Assembly (NCBI RefSeq): GCF_003688995.1
Contig: NZ_PENI01000031.1
Location: 53,722-117,721 of the forward strand
Length of the DNA stretch: 64,000 bases
Direction of reading: 5' to 3'
Origin: Streptomyces shenzhenensis
GTDB taxonomy: Bacteria > Actinomycetota > Actinomycetes > Streptomycetales > Streptomycetaceae
Shown here: in pieces, positions 44,140 to 52,530 of the stretch
Layout: each line of letters starts with the position of its first letter
Position numbering within the stretch: position 1 is the first letter of the stretch
The notes under the pieces: model-generated
Database searches by the model: none
What the model saw: the letters and a program-made list of their open reading frames with translations, nothing else
Told to the model about the DNA's origin: nothing
Translations under genes and position numbers: made by a program

Positions 44140-44595
44140 CGACTGCATCCGAAAGCCTGGCTGCCCCGGCCCGAGAACCTGGACGTCCTTCGAGCGCAGG
44201 ACCTGCAGTTCGGTCACCTTGCCGGACGACGCCGAGTCGGTCTCGCGTGCTCTGGGCCATATTCGGGTCGGGGCTCGCCGGGATCGGCTTGGAAGCGGCG
44301 ATACGGACCGACTTGCCGCGGTACGACCCGACAAAGCGTTGGCTGTAGCCATCACGCAAGTGCGGCCCCATGGGCCAGCCGCCAGCGGCGATGCCAGCGT
44401 CGGCGATTTTACAAAGGCGCGTGCCATCGCCGGACGGGCCATGTCCGGGGTGGACGACAGTGACGGGCAGATCACGGAGCCGGACCATGGACACGATTGA
44501 ACACCACCACGACGTGCCAGTTCCTGGGTGACAAGTGGGCGGCAGGGCCTCAGGATCGGGGTGACCGGAAGCCTCTGCCGCTCGCTTCGGGGCTG
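44140..44595. other. Intergenic region, nothing recognised
   Basis: About 455 bp between the convergent PQQ dehydrogenase and EEP hydrolase genes. A minus-strand frame near 44250-44400 (WPMGPHLRDGYSQRFVGS, SYRGKSVRIAASKPIPA) looks weakly coding but cannot be tied to a family. No clear terminator hairpin was found. Confidence 0.35.
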
Positions 44596-45678
44596 TCAGC
44601 GTCCTGTTGTCACGCGGAACGTACTGAGCACTGCCTTATGGTCGGTCGGCCAGGTCCAGGTCGGCGTCCAGAACCGGTCGTTGCCTGACTCTTCGACCCG
44701 CTCGTTGCGCACGATCGTGGTCGACGGGCCGACGATCACGCTGTCGAGAAGCCTGAGGCGCCGGTCGGGGTGGTAGAAGACAAAGTCGATGCGGTCGCGT
44801 TCATCCGCCTTCGGGGCCCAGGTCAGCGACTCCGTCTTGGCCCCGGGGTTGTCGCTGGGCCAGGTGAAGCCGGGGGTGCGGACCGGGTCGGGGTGGGCGA
44901 CGCGGTAGCTGTCGCGGAACCCGGCGTCCTCGATCGCCTTGGTGGTCGACCACTCGACCGTGGTGCCGTTGTGGTCGAACAGGTTCCGTGTCCGACGGGT
45001 CCAGTCGCGGTGCGAGGGTTCGTTGAGGTCGCCGGCAAGGAAGACGAGCCGTCCCTTGGCGCGCTCCCGCGCCGCATCCGCGAGCATGGTCCTGGTCACC
45101 TGCGTACGGCCGGACGCCTCGTTGAGTCGCATGATCAGGTCGACGTCGGTGATCGGCCCGCCGGGGATCTCGTCCCAGCCGTACTCAGAGGTCTCCAGCG
45201 GCGCCGGGGTACCGCCGCCGTACCCGCGCGGCAGGTAGTTGACGTAGTAGCGGTACTCCAAGTGCCCGGAGTACGCTGCCACTTCGGTCCCGTCGATCGA
45301 GATGACCGCCTTGGACCAGTAGGGGAAGGACGCCTGGTCGATGATCGGGTAGCGGGAGATCACGCCCGGGTCGGACGGGTTCTTGTTGTCGTGGTAGGTC
45401 AGACCGCGCTCGGCGAGATCGGACAGAAGGTTGGCGACGCGCTTCGGATCCGATTCGCTGAGCATCACCACATCGGGCCGGGTCGCGGCGATGGTGTCCG
45501 CGATCCCCGCACGGCCGCCGGGGACCTGGCTGCCGCCCATCCAGATGTTGAACTGCAGCACCTTCAGGGTGCGGTGCCGTCGATGCCTTCGCTCCGCGGC
45601 CTGCGCGGAACCAGCACCCGCCGATCCTGCTGCCGCGGCCGCCCCGACTATCCCGATCAGAGCACGACGCCTGTCCAT
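44596..45678 (-). CDS. Secreted endonuclease/exonuclease/phosphatase-family hydrolase (Tat exported)
   Basis: 360 residues from ATG at 45676-45678 with GGAGG upstream; 27 further in-frame codons upstream lack an RBS. The N-terminus MDRRRALIGIVGAAAAAG has a twin-arginine-like RRRALIG motif and an Ala-rich export helix ending AQA. EEP-fold motifs follow: VLQFNIWMGG, VVMLSESDP, YSGHLEYRYYVNYL, FLAGDLNEPSHRDW, DRIDFVFYHP and TDHKAVLSTF. Members act as DNases, phosphodiesterases or sphingomyelinase-like enzymes; the substrate cannot be chosen here. Confidence 0.85.
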   Translation of the reverse strand: MDRRRALIGIVGAAAAAGSAGAGSAQAAERRHRRHRTLKVLQFNIWMGGSQVPGGRAGIADTIAATRPDVVMLSESDPKRVANLLSDLAERGLTYHDNKNPSDPGVISRYPIIDQASFPYWSKAVISIDGTEVAAYSGHLEYRYYVNYLPRGYGGGTPAPLETSEYGWDEIPGGPITDVDLIMRLNEASGRTQVTRTMLADAARERAKGRLVFLAGDLNEPSHRDWTRRTRNLFDHNGTTVEWSTTKAIEDAGFRDSYRVAHPDPVRTPGFTWPSDNPGAKTESLTWAPKADERDRIDFVFYHPDRRLRLLDSVIVGPSTTIVRNERVEESGNDRFWTPTWTWPTDHKAVLSTFRVTTGR

Positions 45679-46341
45679 CCAAGACCTCCATTGGGTTTCG
45701 GTACCTAAACGGCACGGGCACGAGTCGCCTCGGCCGATGGCAGTGTTGACGGGGCTCACGTCCCGCGAGTGAACGCGGGTAGAACTCCCGTGTGTCTCGT
45801 AGCCCGCCCCTGAGCGACCCTCAGTGGACCCGTCGAGCCGGGTGCGGCCCTATCTCGTCTGTCAAAGCGCCGCCCGCTGACGGCTTGTCGAGGACGTGAG
45901 ACGCATGGACCGCGGGCCGCTGCCGCTGTAAGACCTTGTCCCGGCGAGGGCCCAACGGTCGTTCGTCCAGGGCTCGTCGGTACGTGCTGTGTATGCGCCT
46001 CGCCAGTTTCCGGCAGTCCGGGCACCGGCCCGGGCGAGCGGTGGAAAAACTCTGCCGAAGCGATCCCTCGTTCCCTTCCCTCACCTGGGGATTCACGGAA
46101 CTGCGGACAGAGCCAACTTCACCGAGCGTCGCACGCCGGGCGAGGCTACTGGATGCTCGACAGCGCCTCGCGGGCCGCGGCCATCAACGCCTCTTCCTAG
46201 CCTGAGTCTGTGCGAGGGAATCGTCGTGTCGTCAACCGTCGAAGCGACCCGTTTGACAATGACAGCTGTCGATTCGTCGTGCGTGACAGCGAACACGGTC
46301 TGCTCGGGCGGGGGCGATGCGGACATCCAACTCGGGCAACC
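45679..46341. other. Intergenic region, nothing recognised
   Basis: About 660 bp between the EEP gene start and the end of a hypothetical gene, both on the minus strand. Short open frames occur on both strands without family resemblance. The EEP promoter should be in the left part. Confidence 0.35.
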
Positions 46342-46839
46342 TCAAAGAGACATCCAGCAGTAGAGCTGTTCGCTCGCTTTGCGAGCCCGCCTGGCGAGCA
46401 GGATGAGCTCTTCGGCCAGCGGCTGCATGTCTTCGACGCGCGCTCCGTGCAGTTCCTCTGCTTCTACCCACCTAGCGACGATGGTCGGTACTTCGGAGTC
46501 GCGTACTGCCGCCAGAGTGTCCCGTGTCAGAGGATGGAGTTCTGATACCCAAGGTCCCGTTACCCACGGGTTGTCCTCGTCCTCAAGGTTGTCCGGGCCG
46601 GGGGCGGGGAAGGCCGGCCACACGGTCGTCTCCTTCACCAGATCCACGCGCCAGGGAATCTGCTGGATGGCGGCGATCAGCATCGCCAGGACGACGGCCG
46701 GGTCCACACCCTTGGCTTCGACTCCGTCGAAAACAGGACGCTCCGGGCCGACGACTGGGGACTCACCATCAGTCTGCTCCAGCGCCTGCACAACCGATGC
46801 GGCATCCGCCGCGCGGAAGTAGTCAGTCAGAACACCCAT
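46342..46839 (-). CDS. Conserved-type hypothetical protein, acidic, soluble
   Basis: 165 residues from ATG with GGGAG 7 bases upstream, beginning MGVLTDYFRAADAASVVQAL. It is acidic in the first two thirds (GVEAKGVDPAVVLAMLIAAI, GPDNLEDEDNPWVTGPWVSE) and ends with basic helices (LILLARRARKASEQLYCWMSL). No signal peptide or membrane segment. The pattern resembles small actinomycete proteins of unknown role; I do not assign a function. G+C codon bias supports coding. Confidence 0.65.
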   Translation of the reverse strand: MGVLTDYFRAADAASVVQALEQTDGESPVVGPERPVFDGVEAKGVDPAVVLAMLIAAIQQIPWRVDLVKETTVWPAFPAPGPDNLEDEDNPWVTGPWVSELHPLTRDTLAAVRDSEVPTIVARWVEAEELHGARVEDMQPLAEELILLARRARKASEQLYCWMSL

Positions 46840-46983
46840 CGTCTTGCTCCCAGCCTCCGGTTCGTCCAGGCAGTAGATCAGACACCGCCCGAAGCGCGGA
46901 CGCAGGGAGCAGTCCGCCGGCCCGAGATGGTCAGGCCGGTCTCGCTGAGGCAGCCGTCTATGAGGTTGCTGCGGTATGGCTGG

Positions 46984-47472
46984 TCAGGTGGGATTGCACT
47001 GCTGAAGGGGAAGCCTCGTCCTGCGTGGTTCGGCCTTGGCGCCCTCCAGAAAGTGGAAGGAGTAGCAGCGGTAGACGCGTGAGAGCGAGATGCCGAAGAC
47101 GGTGGTGTCCTCGTAGGTCCCGAAGAACTTGACGCGGGTGGTCAGCGACCGGTCCGACGGCTCGTAGGAGACGAGGGTGGCGTAGTACCGTTGGGCGATG
47201 GCTCGCGTCCGCGCCTGGCTCGGGTAGCTGTTCCGTCCCTCGTTCCGCACGTCGTCCTCGTACGACTCCGCCTCCCTGGCTATCTGCTCCAGTGCCTGTT
47301 TCTCACGGCGTTCGTTGGCGCTGTTCTGACGGTGAGCCATGATCATGAGTGTCCCCGCGGCGAGCAGCACGAGGACGATGGGCACCATGAGTGCCACCAT
47401 GCAGCCGGGGGCCGGTACCCCGCCGCGGTCGGACTGCGGCGGGGTACCGGCAGAGGAGAGAGCCCGATTCAC
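46984..47472 (-). CDS. Hypothetical single-pass membrane protein
   Basis: 162 residues from GTG at 47470-47472, which overlaps the TGA of the upstream hydrolase fragment and is preceded by AAGGGGA. One strong membrane helix, CMVALMVPIVLVLLAAGTLM (about residues 24-43), is followed by a charged coiled-coil-like stretch (NSANERREKQALEQIAREAE) and a beta-rich C-terminal domain (VKFFGTYEDTTVFGISLSRV). An alternative start is ATG 47400, which lacks an RBS. A perfect palindrome lies between the two starts. Function unknown; it may be a stress- or envelope-associated protein. Confidence 0.6.
   Translation of the reverse strand: MNRALSSAGTPPQSDRGGVPAPGCMVALMVPIVLVLLAAGTLMIMAHRQNSANERREKQALEQIAREAESYEDDVRNEGRNSYPSQARTRAIAQRYYATLVSYEPSDRSLTTRVKFFGTYEDTTVFGISLSRVYRCYSFHFLEGAKAEPRRTRLPLQQCNPT
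47412..47450. repeat. Perfect 15-bp inverted repeat near the membrane-protein start
   Basis: CCGGTACCCCGCCGC (47412-47426) and GCGGCGGGGTACCGG (47436-47450) are exact inverses with a 9-bp loop. The stem lies in the first codons of the membrane protein if GTG 47472 is the start, or in its leader if ATG 47400 is. Such a stable stem would affect translation or act as a terminator/attenuator. Confidence 0.55.
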
Positions 47473-47580
47473 TGGTCCCCTTGCTTGAGTGCGGCGGGGC
47501 CCAGCGTCATGAACGCGTGTGCGTAGGCGCTGGTGCCGGTCTTGTTCGGGTGGTAGCTCTCCCGGCTGAGGCAACTGTCC
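47469..47580 (-). pseudogene. SGNH/GDSL hydrolase C-terminal fragment
   Basis: The minus-strand frame VLGDSCLSRESYHPNKTGTS then AYAHAFMTLGP is the C-terminal end of an SGNH-type lipase or esterase, with the catalytic Asp/His region SYHPN. Upstream the family sequence stops abruptly, and no start is available. Its TGA overlaps the GTG of the membrane protein gene, suggesting that the two were once a coupled pair. Confidence 0.5.
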
Positions 47581-47701
47581 CCCAGAACCACCAGCACGGC
47601 AGCGTGGCGTCGTTCCCGTGGAACCGTGGAAGTCGCAGCCTCACGGTTCCCCTCAAAGGGTCCTGGGACCAGGAGAGCGGTCGGCGGGCCTCTCGCCGCG
47701 T

Positions 47702-47870
47702 TCAGCGATTGAGATCGAAGACCGGCATGGCGCGCCCATCGTACGCCTTCGGATCCACCGAGGCGACGCGGGCGTCCGTACCCCACCTGGGCAGGTGCCG
47801 GGCAGCGTGGATGGCGGCAGCGATGCCCAACGGCACACCGTCGCGGCACAGTTGAGCAGCCAGCTCGGAC
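47702..47870 (-). other. Coding-like fragment, unidentified
   Basis: A minus-strand frame ending in TGA at 47702 reads AAQLCRDGVPLGIAAAIHAA then RHLPRWGTDARVASVDP and KAYDGRAMPVFDLNR. It appears protein-like but I recognise no family, and it has no clear start. It lies between the SGNH fragment and a secreted-protein gene. Confidence 0.3.
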
Positions 47871-47951
47871 GATGAGCTTGCACCTGGTCGCCGGTGCCGA
47901 ACAGGGGATTGTCGGTGGTGGCGGTGGGTGCTCGTGGCGGTGCTCGCCGGA

Positions 47952-48809
47952 TCAGGGGCGTACGTCGACGTAGTCGCCGGCGGCCTTGGCCGGGCCGGTG
48001 GTGGTGGTACCGGCGAAGTTCCAACGCCAGTAGCCGTCCCTGACGGCCTTGACCGTGGTGCGCAGAGTGCCGGTGTTGCTGGTCTTCACCGTGGCCACGG
48101 TGGTGTAGGTGCTGCTGCACTTTGGGCGGAACTGCAGTTTGACGGCTTGGCCCGTGTATCCCGCATACCGGTAGGTGTCCCAGTTGGCCCGCGCGAGCTT
48201 GCCGGTGACGGTGATACGAGAGCCCTTGGCCACCGGTTCCGGTGAGGCGTTGACCGTGAGCCGCGCGGCACGCTTGAGGCCGAATGACCCCACGCCGGGG
48301 GCAAAGACCGAATCGCCATCGTTGGCGTCGACCAAGGCGTCGACCGACCATGTTCCCGCGTTGGCGTTGGCCAGGTCCACCGGATCGTCGCTGCCCGGTG
48401 CCGGGTGTGCATTGGCGGTGAACACCGTCGTGCATGCCGTCGCGGTCTCGCAGAATGTGTCGGTGGTGTAGAAGCCGCCGTGCGGACCCTTCAGATCCAC
48501 ATCGGCGAAGGACAGGCCGGAGTCGTCCGATCCGGTGACCGTGACCGGGAACACCACGTTGTGCGTGATACCCACGATGACGTCATGCCCAGAGTTGACG
48601 GTGGCACCGCTGACCACAGGGGCGTTGGACGCGGCATCGGCCGAGGCTCCGACCCCCGTCAGCAGAACGGCGACGGCCCCCACCACGACACCGCGGGATG
48701 CCACGCGTCCGACGGGCTTGCGTCGTAGGGCAGGTGCGGTGGCGATAGGCAGGGCGATGTCGCGCCCACCGCTTTCTCTGGCGCCGGGTGGTGGGGCGAA
48801 GCGGCTCAT
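47952..48809 (-). CDS. Secreted beta-rich protein of unknown function
   Basis: 285 residues from ATG at 48807-48809 with GGGAGGATTC upstream. The N-terminus has a basic region followed by VVVGAVAVLLTGVGASADAA, a signal peptide. The mature part contains a Ca-binding-like GVTITHN/PVTVTGSDDSG beta domain (SGLSFADVDLKGPHGGFYTT) and a C-terminal repeat unit typical of actinomycete secreted proteins (GSRITVTGKLARANWDTYRY, GQAVKLQFRPKCSSTYTTVA, VKTSNTGTLRTTVKAVRDG). The C-terminal domain is Ig-like and found in many exported proteins of unknown role. Confidence 0.7.
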   Translation of the reverse strand: MSRFAPPPGARESGGRDIALPIATAPALRRKPVGRVASRGVVVGAVAVLLTGVGASADAASNAPVVSGATVNSGHDVIVGITHNVVFPVTVTGSDDSGLSFADVDLKGPHGGFYTTDTFCETATACTTVFTANAHPAPGSDDPVDLANANAGTWSVDALVDANDGDSVFAPGVGSFGLKRAARLTVNASPEPVAKGSRITVTGKLARANWDTYRYAGYTGQAVKLQFRPKCSSTYTTVATVKTSNTGTLRTTVKAVRDGYWRWNFAGTTTTGPAKAAGDYVDVRP

Positions 48810-48831
48810 GAATCCTCCCAGGGATGGCAGG

Positions 48832-48881
48832 CCGTATACGTCAACCAGTCCACAAACAAGGGGAGTTGACGGTGAGTACGG
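48832..48881. repeat. Imperfect inverted repeat upstream of the secreted-protein gene
   Basis: CCGTATACGTCAAC (48832-48845) pairs with GTTGACGGTGAGTACGG (48865-48881) with a 3-base bulge. The repeat is 23 bp upstream of the start codon of the secreted protein and might be an operator or leader structure. Confidence 0.35.
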
Positions 48882-49376
48882 CAGTCGGATGTGTATCACT
48901 CCCTACGACTGCCTGACCGGCCCGATGGTTGTCCCCCCGGAGGGTGCAGAGAATGACGTCGCCGGTGGGGTAGTTCCCGTGTCCGTGCGGCGCATGGATC
49001 GTCGGCCTCGCTCCCGTATGCCACCGGCTGGTGGACCTTGTTGGTCGTGGCCGTACACGGTATGAGACAGCCGACCGGTTGGGACGGCTGTGAGTTTCTC
49101 GTTCTTGCCCATCTCGCCTGCCGCCGGTCGTTCGTCCTGGTCGTTCGAATCCATCGATGCCCTGCGGCACCGTTGTGCCGCGTGCGGGGCATGTGGGTGA
49201 CGTTCGGTGAGGTGGTTGGGGTAGCGCCGCCTACCCGTTCGAGATCTCCCGGACAGGCCCTGGCCTCGCGAAACGGCCAGTTCGCCGCGCTGTGGAGCAA
49301 CAGCCCATTGGCTACGCTGAGTTGCCAGGGGCGTCCCTGTCCGGTGAAGAACACTCGAGGCTGAGGAGCAACTGTC
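48882..49376. other. Intergenic region between divergent secreted-protein and lectin-like genes
   Basis: About 495 bp, must contain promoters for both divergent genes. No additional gene recognised; frames on both strands are low-complexity Arg/Pro-rich shadows. Confidence 0.35.
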
Positions 49377-49856
49377 TTGACCGATCTCGTACTGCTCGCG
49401 GGCGGCTCGGTGACGATGACCCACCACGTCACCGGTACCTACTTCATGTGCAACGACTGGCACGACGGTGTCGGCAATCACACCCAGACCTGGGCGCAGG
49501 ATCCGTTCGCCAAGGACAACAACTCGCACCGGTGGTTCCTGCGGCAGAACGCCGAGGGCACCGTACGCATCGAGTCGTACGCCAACCAGCGCTGTCTGAC
49601 CGCAGGGGCCAACCCGCCGGACACCGTGACCCTTCGAGAACGTACGGACAGCCTCAACCAGCACTGGCGGCTGGTCTCCCACGCAGAGCGAGGCAATGAC
49701 TTCTACATGGTCTCGGTCGTGCACCCGCGCTACGCCCTGGCCATCGCCGACCATCTCCAGGGCAACGACCGGTTGGTGGGCCTGACCCGCATGTGGGGCG
49801 GCCCCAACCTCTCCCAGCTGTGGCGCATCTACCCCTCGTCCGAGGACCAGAGCTGA
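49377..49856 (+). CDS. Ricin-like beta-trefoil (RICIN-type) lectin domain protein
   Basis: 159 residues, TTG start at 49377 with GAGGAG 7-8 bases upstream. The sequence has the QxW-like repeats of beta-trefoil proteins: NSHRWFLRQNAEG, LNQHWRLVSHAERG and LSQLWRIYPSSE, with DFYMVSVVHPRYALAIADH between them. No signal peptide. It may be a carbohydrate-binding protein with a cytoplasmic role, or a domain once attached to another protein. Confidence in the fold is moderate. Confidence 0.65.
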   Translation: MTDLVLLAGGSVTMTHHVTGTYFMCNDWHDGVGNHTQTWAQDPFAKDNNSHRWFLRQNAEGTVRIESYANQRCLTAGANPPDTVTLRERTDSLNQHWRLVSHAERGNDFYMVSVVHPRYALAIADHLQGNDRLVGLTRMWGGPNLSQLWRIYPSSEDQS

Positions 49857-50040
49857 CTTCGGACGACCACGCGCCGAAGGAGCACGCCGCTTGACCTGAC
49901 CTGGGCCCCCCTCTCCTGCCCTGAAGAAGAGCGGGGCTCAGGCCACACGGCAGTCGCCTGGTGACGGGACCGTCGGTTGCGCACAGTTGCGCGGCGACCC
50001 TCCCGCATCCGGGCTCTGGCGGTCACGGCTGCTCCCATCG

Positions 50041-50290
50041 GCGCCACGTGAGAGCTGCGCCGGCCGCGAATCGCTCATGTGCTCCACGATCCCCAAGGTC
50101 TGGCCGAAGCCGAACTCCCGCTGGACCGAGCCCCGTACGAAGCTCGTCACCGCCGTCTCCGAGTGGAAGGACTCGCATCTCGCACCCCGCGACGACGAGG
50201 AGATCGCCCTCCGGCTGACCGGGCAGGCCTGCGCGGTCGCCGCTGGCGTCCGGCGCCGGGCCGCCGCCCTGCGGGAGAACGACGGTTGCG
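50041..50290 (+). other. Coding-like fragment, unidentified
   Basis: A plus-strand frame contains STIPKVWPKPNSRWTEPRTK and LVTAVSEWKDSHLAPRDDEE followed by IALRLTGQACAVAAGVRRR. The character is that of a small Streptomyces protein from plasmid or phage-like regions, but there is no start with RBS and the downstream sequence is scrambled. Not identified. Confidence 0.3.
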
Positions 50291-50332
50291 GTGCTCGCCC
50301 CGCATCCCCAGGCGGGCGTCGGCGTGGCCCGA

Positions 50333-50862
50333 TCAGGCCGCCGCTGCCCAGACGAGTCCGAGGTCGGCAAGCGCGGCGAGTTTGTCGGCGGTGAGCTTGT
50401 CCCGCCTGCTCTTGACGTTCGACGGGAACATTCTGAGTCGGATCTCGGTCCCGTCGGCAGCACCTCGACGCGTCTTCTGCTCCGGGGCAGGGGCGTGACG
50501 CCGAGGGCGGTCAGACGCTCGCGATGCCCTTCGGCCGGTCTTTTCCACACCGCATGCTGACGCTGTCACTGAAGCCACCGCCCCGCGTCGTTTCCGTGTG
50601 AGGTCACGCCCGCCACGGTGCAGGCCGGTTCGGCGCCGAGTGCAGGCAGCCGTGCCACTCCGGCGTAACTGCGCTGCCGGTCGACGGGCCACTCAGGCCG
50701 CCAGTCCGGATCGATCGCGGCCAGCTGCTCCGCCCGCCGCAGGGTCGTCCTTGCGGCAGTTGGCCAGCCGCTGCCCTACCGGCTTGCCCAGCGCCCAAGC
50801 GGTGACGGGGCGGCCAGGAGGCCGTTTCCGCGTAGTAGAGCGAAGGCGCGCATCGTGGCAAC
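50333..50862 (-). pseudogene. Helicase-associated (HA) domain protein relic
   Basis: On the minus strand, frames join to give repeated HA domains: GKPVGQRLANCRKDD, then LRRAEQLAAIDPDWRPEWPV, then GVTSHGNDAGRWLQ, an in-frame TGA, VWKRPAEGHRERLTALGVTP, and finally DGTEIRLRMFPSNVKSRRDK with LTADKLAALADLGLVWAA. At least two frame changes and one in-frame stop (CAG-TGA-CAG) disrupt the gene. HA domains in Streptomyces occur C-terminally in large DEAD/DEAH helicases, often on plasmids and chromosome ends. The helicase part is absent. Confidence 0.75.
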
Positions 50863-50946
50863 CAAGGCGGCGGCTCCCGTGAGTTCCTGTGAGCCCTGCT
50901 GAGTGGCTGACCCCGTGGCCAGGGGATTCCCCCGGCGGCGCCGACA

Positions 50947-51101
50947 GTCGCACGGGACCTGCGTGAGCACCGGGCGCCCGCGTCGGCGGAGGAGTTGGAG
51001 AGGTTCGAGGCCGACGCGCTTGCCGGGTTCGTTCTCGCGCGGGCTTCGGCGGGGCTGGCGGACGGCACCATCCGCGGGGAAGTCGGGCACCTGGACCAGA
51101 G
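50947..51101 (+). pseudogene. Tyrosine recombinase/integrase N-terminal relic
   Basis: The plus frame reads TVARDLREHRAPASAEELER, FEADALAGFVLARASAGLAD and GTIRGEVGHLDQ, the SAM-like N-terminal core-binding region of Streptomyces tyrosine recombinases. It stops being family-like at about 51101 where the next segment of the gene is found on the other strand. Confidence 0.65.
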
Positions 51102-51111
51102 GTCATCCGGT

Positions 51112-51216
51112 GCATCTCGACCTTGTGCCGCAGCTCCAGGAACATGAAATACGTTCTCAGCGCCTGCGACCGGCCCAGCCTGGGCGCCGCTCGGCGAGTG
51201 CCGGGGCACAGGCCGG
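51112..51216 (-). pseudogene. Tyrosine recombinase/integrase middle segment, inverted
   Basis: On the minus strand RSQALRTYFMFLELRHKVEM and HRMTSGP are the segment that normally follows the N-terminal core-binding region of the same integrase family (xALxTYFxFLELRHKVExHxMTG). It is inverted relative to the N-terminal relic immediately to its left. The catalytic R-H-R-Y domain is not found. Confidence 0.6.
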
Positions 51217-51539
51217 GGGCCCGCCTGTCGGCTGCGATGCCCAGCTGTCTTACTGCTTGGGCCGGTTCGGGGCGGACAAGCTGGGGCCGATGCCTGCGGC
51301 TGCCGTAGGACGGATGTGTGGCCTGGCTCGACCCTTTGCGTTCGCCGGCTCCCGACACAGCTGACGGTGCGAACGCCGGCCGGGATCTTCAGTGCCCAAG
51401 GGGGCGCTTCCTCGCACCGTTTCGAGCCAGACTGAAAAACGGGAGGCATGATTGCGTCGCAGTCTGTGGGCGGGAGCGAAGCGCACCCCACGCGTAAGTT
51501 ACAGTCAGGCTGAAATATTCGTGACCGAGTGAGGTGCCG

Positions 51540-51602
51540 TGACCGTCCCACCCCAGCCCACTGATGCTGCCTTCCTTCTCGCCGCGCCAGGGTCCTTCTG
51601 AT
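51540..51602 (+). other. Short leader ORF, possible truncated MarR N-terminus
   Basis: GTG at 51540 with GAGG upstream starts a 20-residue frame MTVPPQPTDAAFLLAAPGSF ending at a TGA. The first 15 residues resemble the starts of actinomycete MarR-type regulators. It precedes the rhodanese gene and a palindrome and could be a remnant or a leader peptide. Confidence 0.3.
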
Positions 51603-51608
51603 GGATGA

Positions 51609-51625
51609 GGTCACTCACGGTGACC
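51609..51625. promoter_or_regulatory. Palindrome upstream of the rhodanese gene
   Basis: GGTCAC (51609-51614) and GTGACC (51620-51625) form a perfect inverted repeat with a 5-bp spacer, 26 bp before the rhodanese ATG. Position and symmetry suit a dimeric regulator, but the arms are short. Confidence 0.35.
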
Positions 51626-51650
51626 GCGTACGACGGGGGGCGTGGAGCGC

Positions 51651-52001
51651 ATGAGTCTCCGGCACTACTTCCGACGGCCGCCGGCCGTCACCGCCGCCGA
51701 GGCGGTCCGCCTTGTCGCGGACGGCGCGCTCGTCGTGGACGTCCGTCGCGCGTTCGAGTGGAACCGTGTGCACATCCCGGGTGCCGTGCACATGCCGCTC
51801 GAAGTGCTGCCCGAACGCTGCCTGGAGCTGCCCGACGACCGCCTGCTCATCACGTTCTGCACCGGGGGTATCCGCTCCGCCGGTGCGGCGAACCTGCTGG
51901 TGGAGAACGGCTTCGACGCGGTCAACATGAGCCGCGGCCTCGTCGACTGGCGCACCGCCGGCGGACCCCTCATCACCGGTGAGAGGCATCCGCCTCCGTG
52001 A
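51651..52001 (+). CDS. Single-domain rhodanese (thiosulfate sulfurtransferase family)
   Basis: 116 residues from ATG 51651 (GTG 51642 in frame also possible). The rhodanese fold shows AVRLVADGALVVDVRRAFEW, HIPGAVHMPLEV and the active-site Cys loop ITFCTGGIRSAGAANLL. One domain only. Such proteins transfer sulfur or handle persulfides. It lies alone between decayed regions; a MarR-like leader and palindrome upstream suggest local regulation. Not known to be part of a larger operon here. Confidence 0.8.
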   Translation: MSLRHYFRRPPAVTAAEAVRLVADGALVVDVRRAFEWNRVHIPGAVHMPLEVLPERCLELPDDRLLITFCTGGIRSAGAANLLVENGFDAVNMSRGLVDWRTAGGPLITGERHPPP

Positions 52002-52254
52002 ACTTCTTCGAGCGGCCGCATGCTGGGCGATCACGTGCGAAACGAGAAAACCAGATGGCCAGGGCTGCGCCGGGGCGGCGCCGAGGTAGCCGCGGGCGTC
52101 GTAACGCGGGGTGCTGATAGTCGTCGTATGACGAGTTCCGTACGCCGTCCGTCGGCCCACATGTGGGGCGGGCGTCGGTTCGCCATGGCCGCTGCCTGCA
52201 CCCTGGCGGGGGTTGCACAGCTCACCGGCTGAGCAAGAAGGAGTCTCAGGCTCC

Positions 52255-52530
52255 GTGGGACGTCTGGGAGCGTCGTTCGCGCGGACAGAGCAGGCGGTCA
52301 CGGCGGCGAGCATGCTCCCCGCGCTGTCGCCGCCGACCGCGTTCCTGTGCGGATCGATGTCGAACTCCTCGGTCCGTGTGACAGCGTCGTCGAACGCGGA
52401 CGGCGCCTCGTCCGCCCCGGCAGGGAACGCGTCATCGGGGGCGAGCCGGTGGTCCACCGACAGCACGCGGTGACCTTAGCGCCGGGCGAGAAAGCGTCCC
52501 ACGTGGTCGTATCCGGTGCGGCTGCCTGTC
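52255..52530 (-). pseudogene. Alpha/beta hydrolase (HSL-type esterase) relic
   Basis: Minus-strand frame: YDHVGRFLARR then, in another frame, MLSVDHRLAPDDAFPAGADE, APSAFDDAVTRTEEFDIDPH and GGDSAGSMLAAVTA. This is the RLAPE..FPAA and GDSAG nucleophile-elbow region of hormone-sensitive-lipase-like esterases. Both the HGGG oxyanion part and the C-terminal Asp/His part are missing, so it is a relic. Confidence 0.65.
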
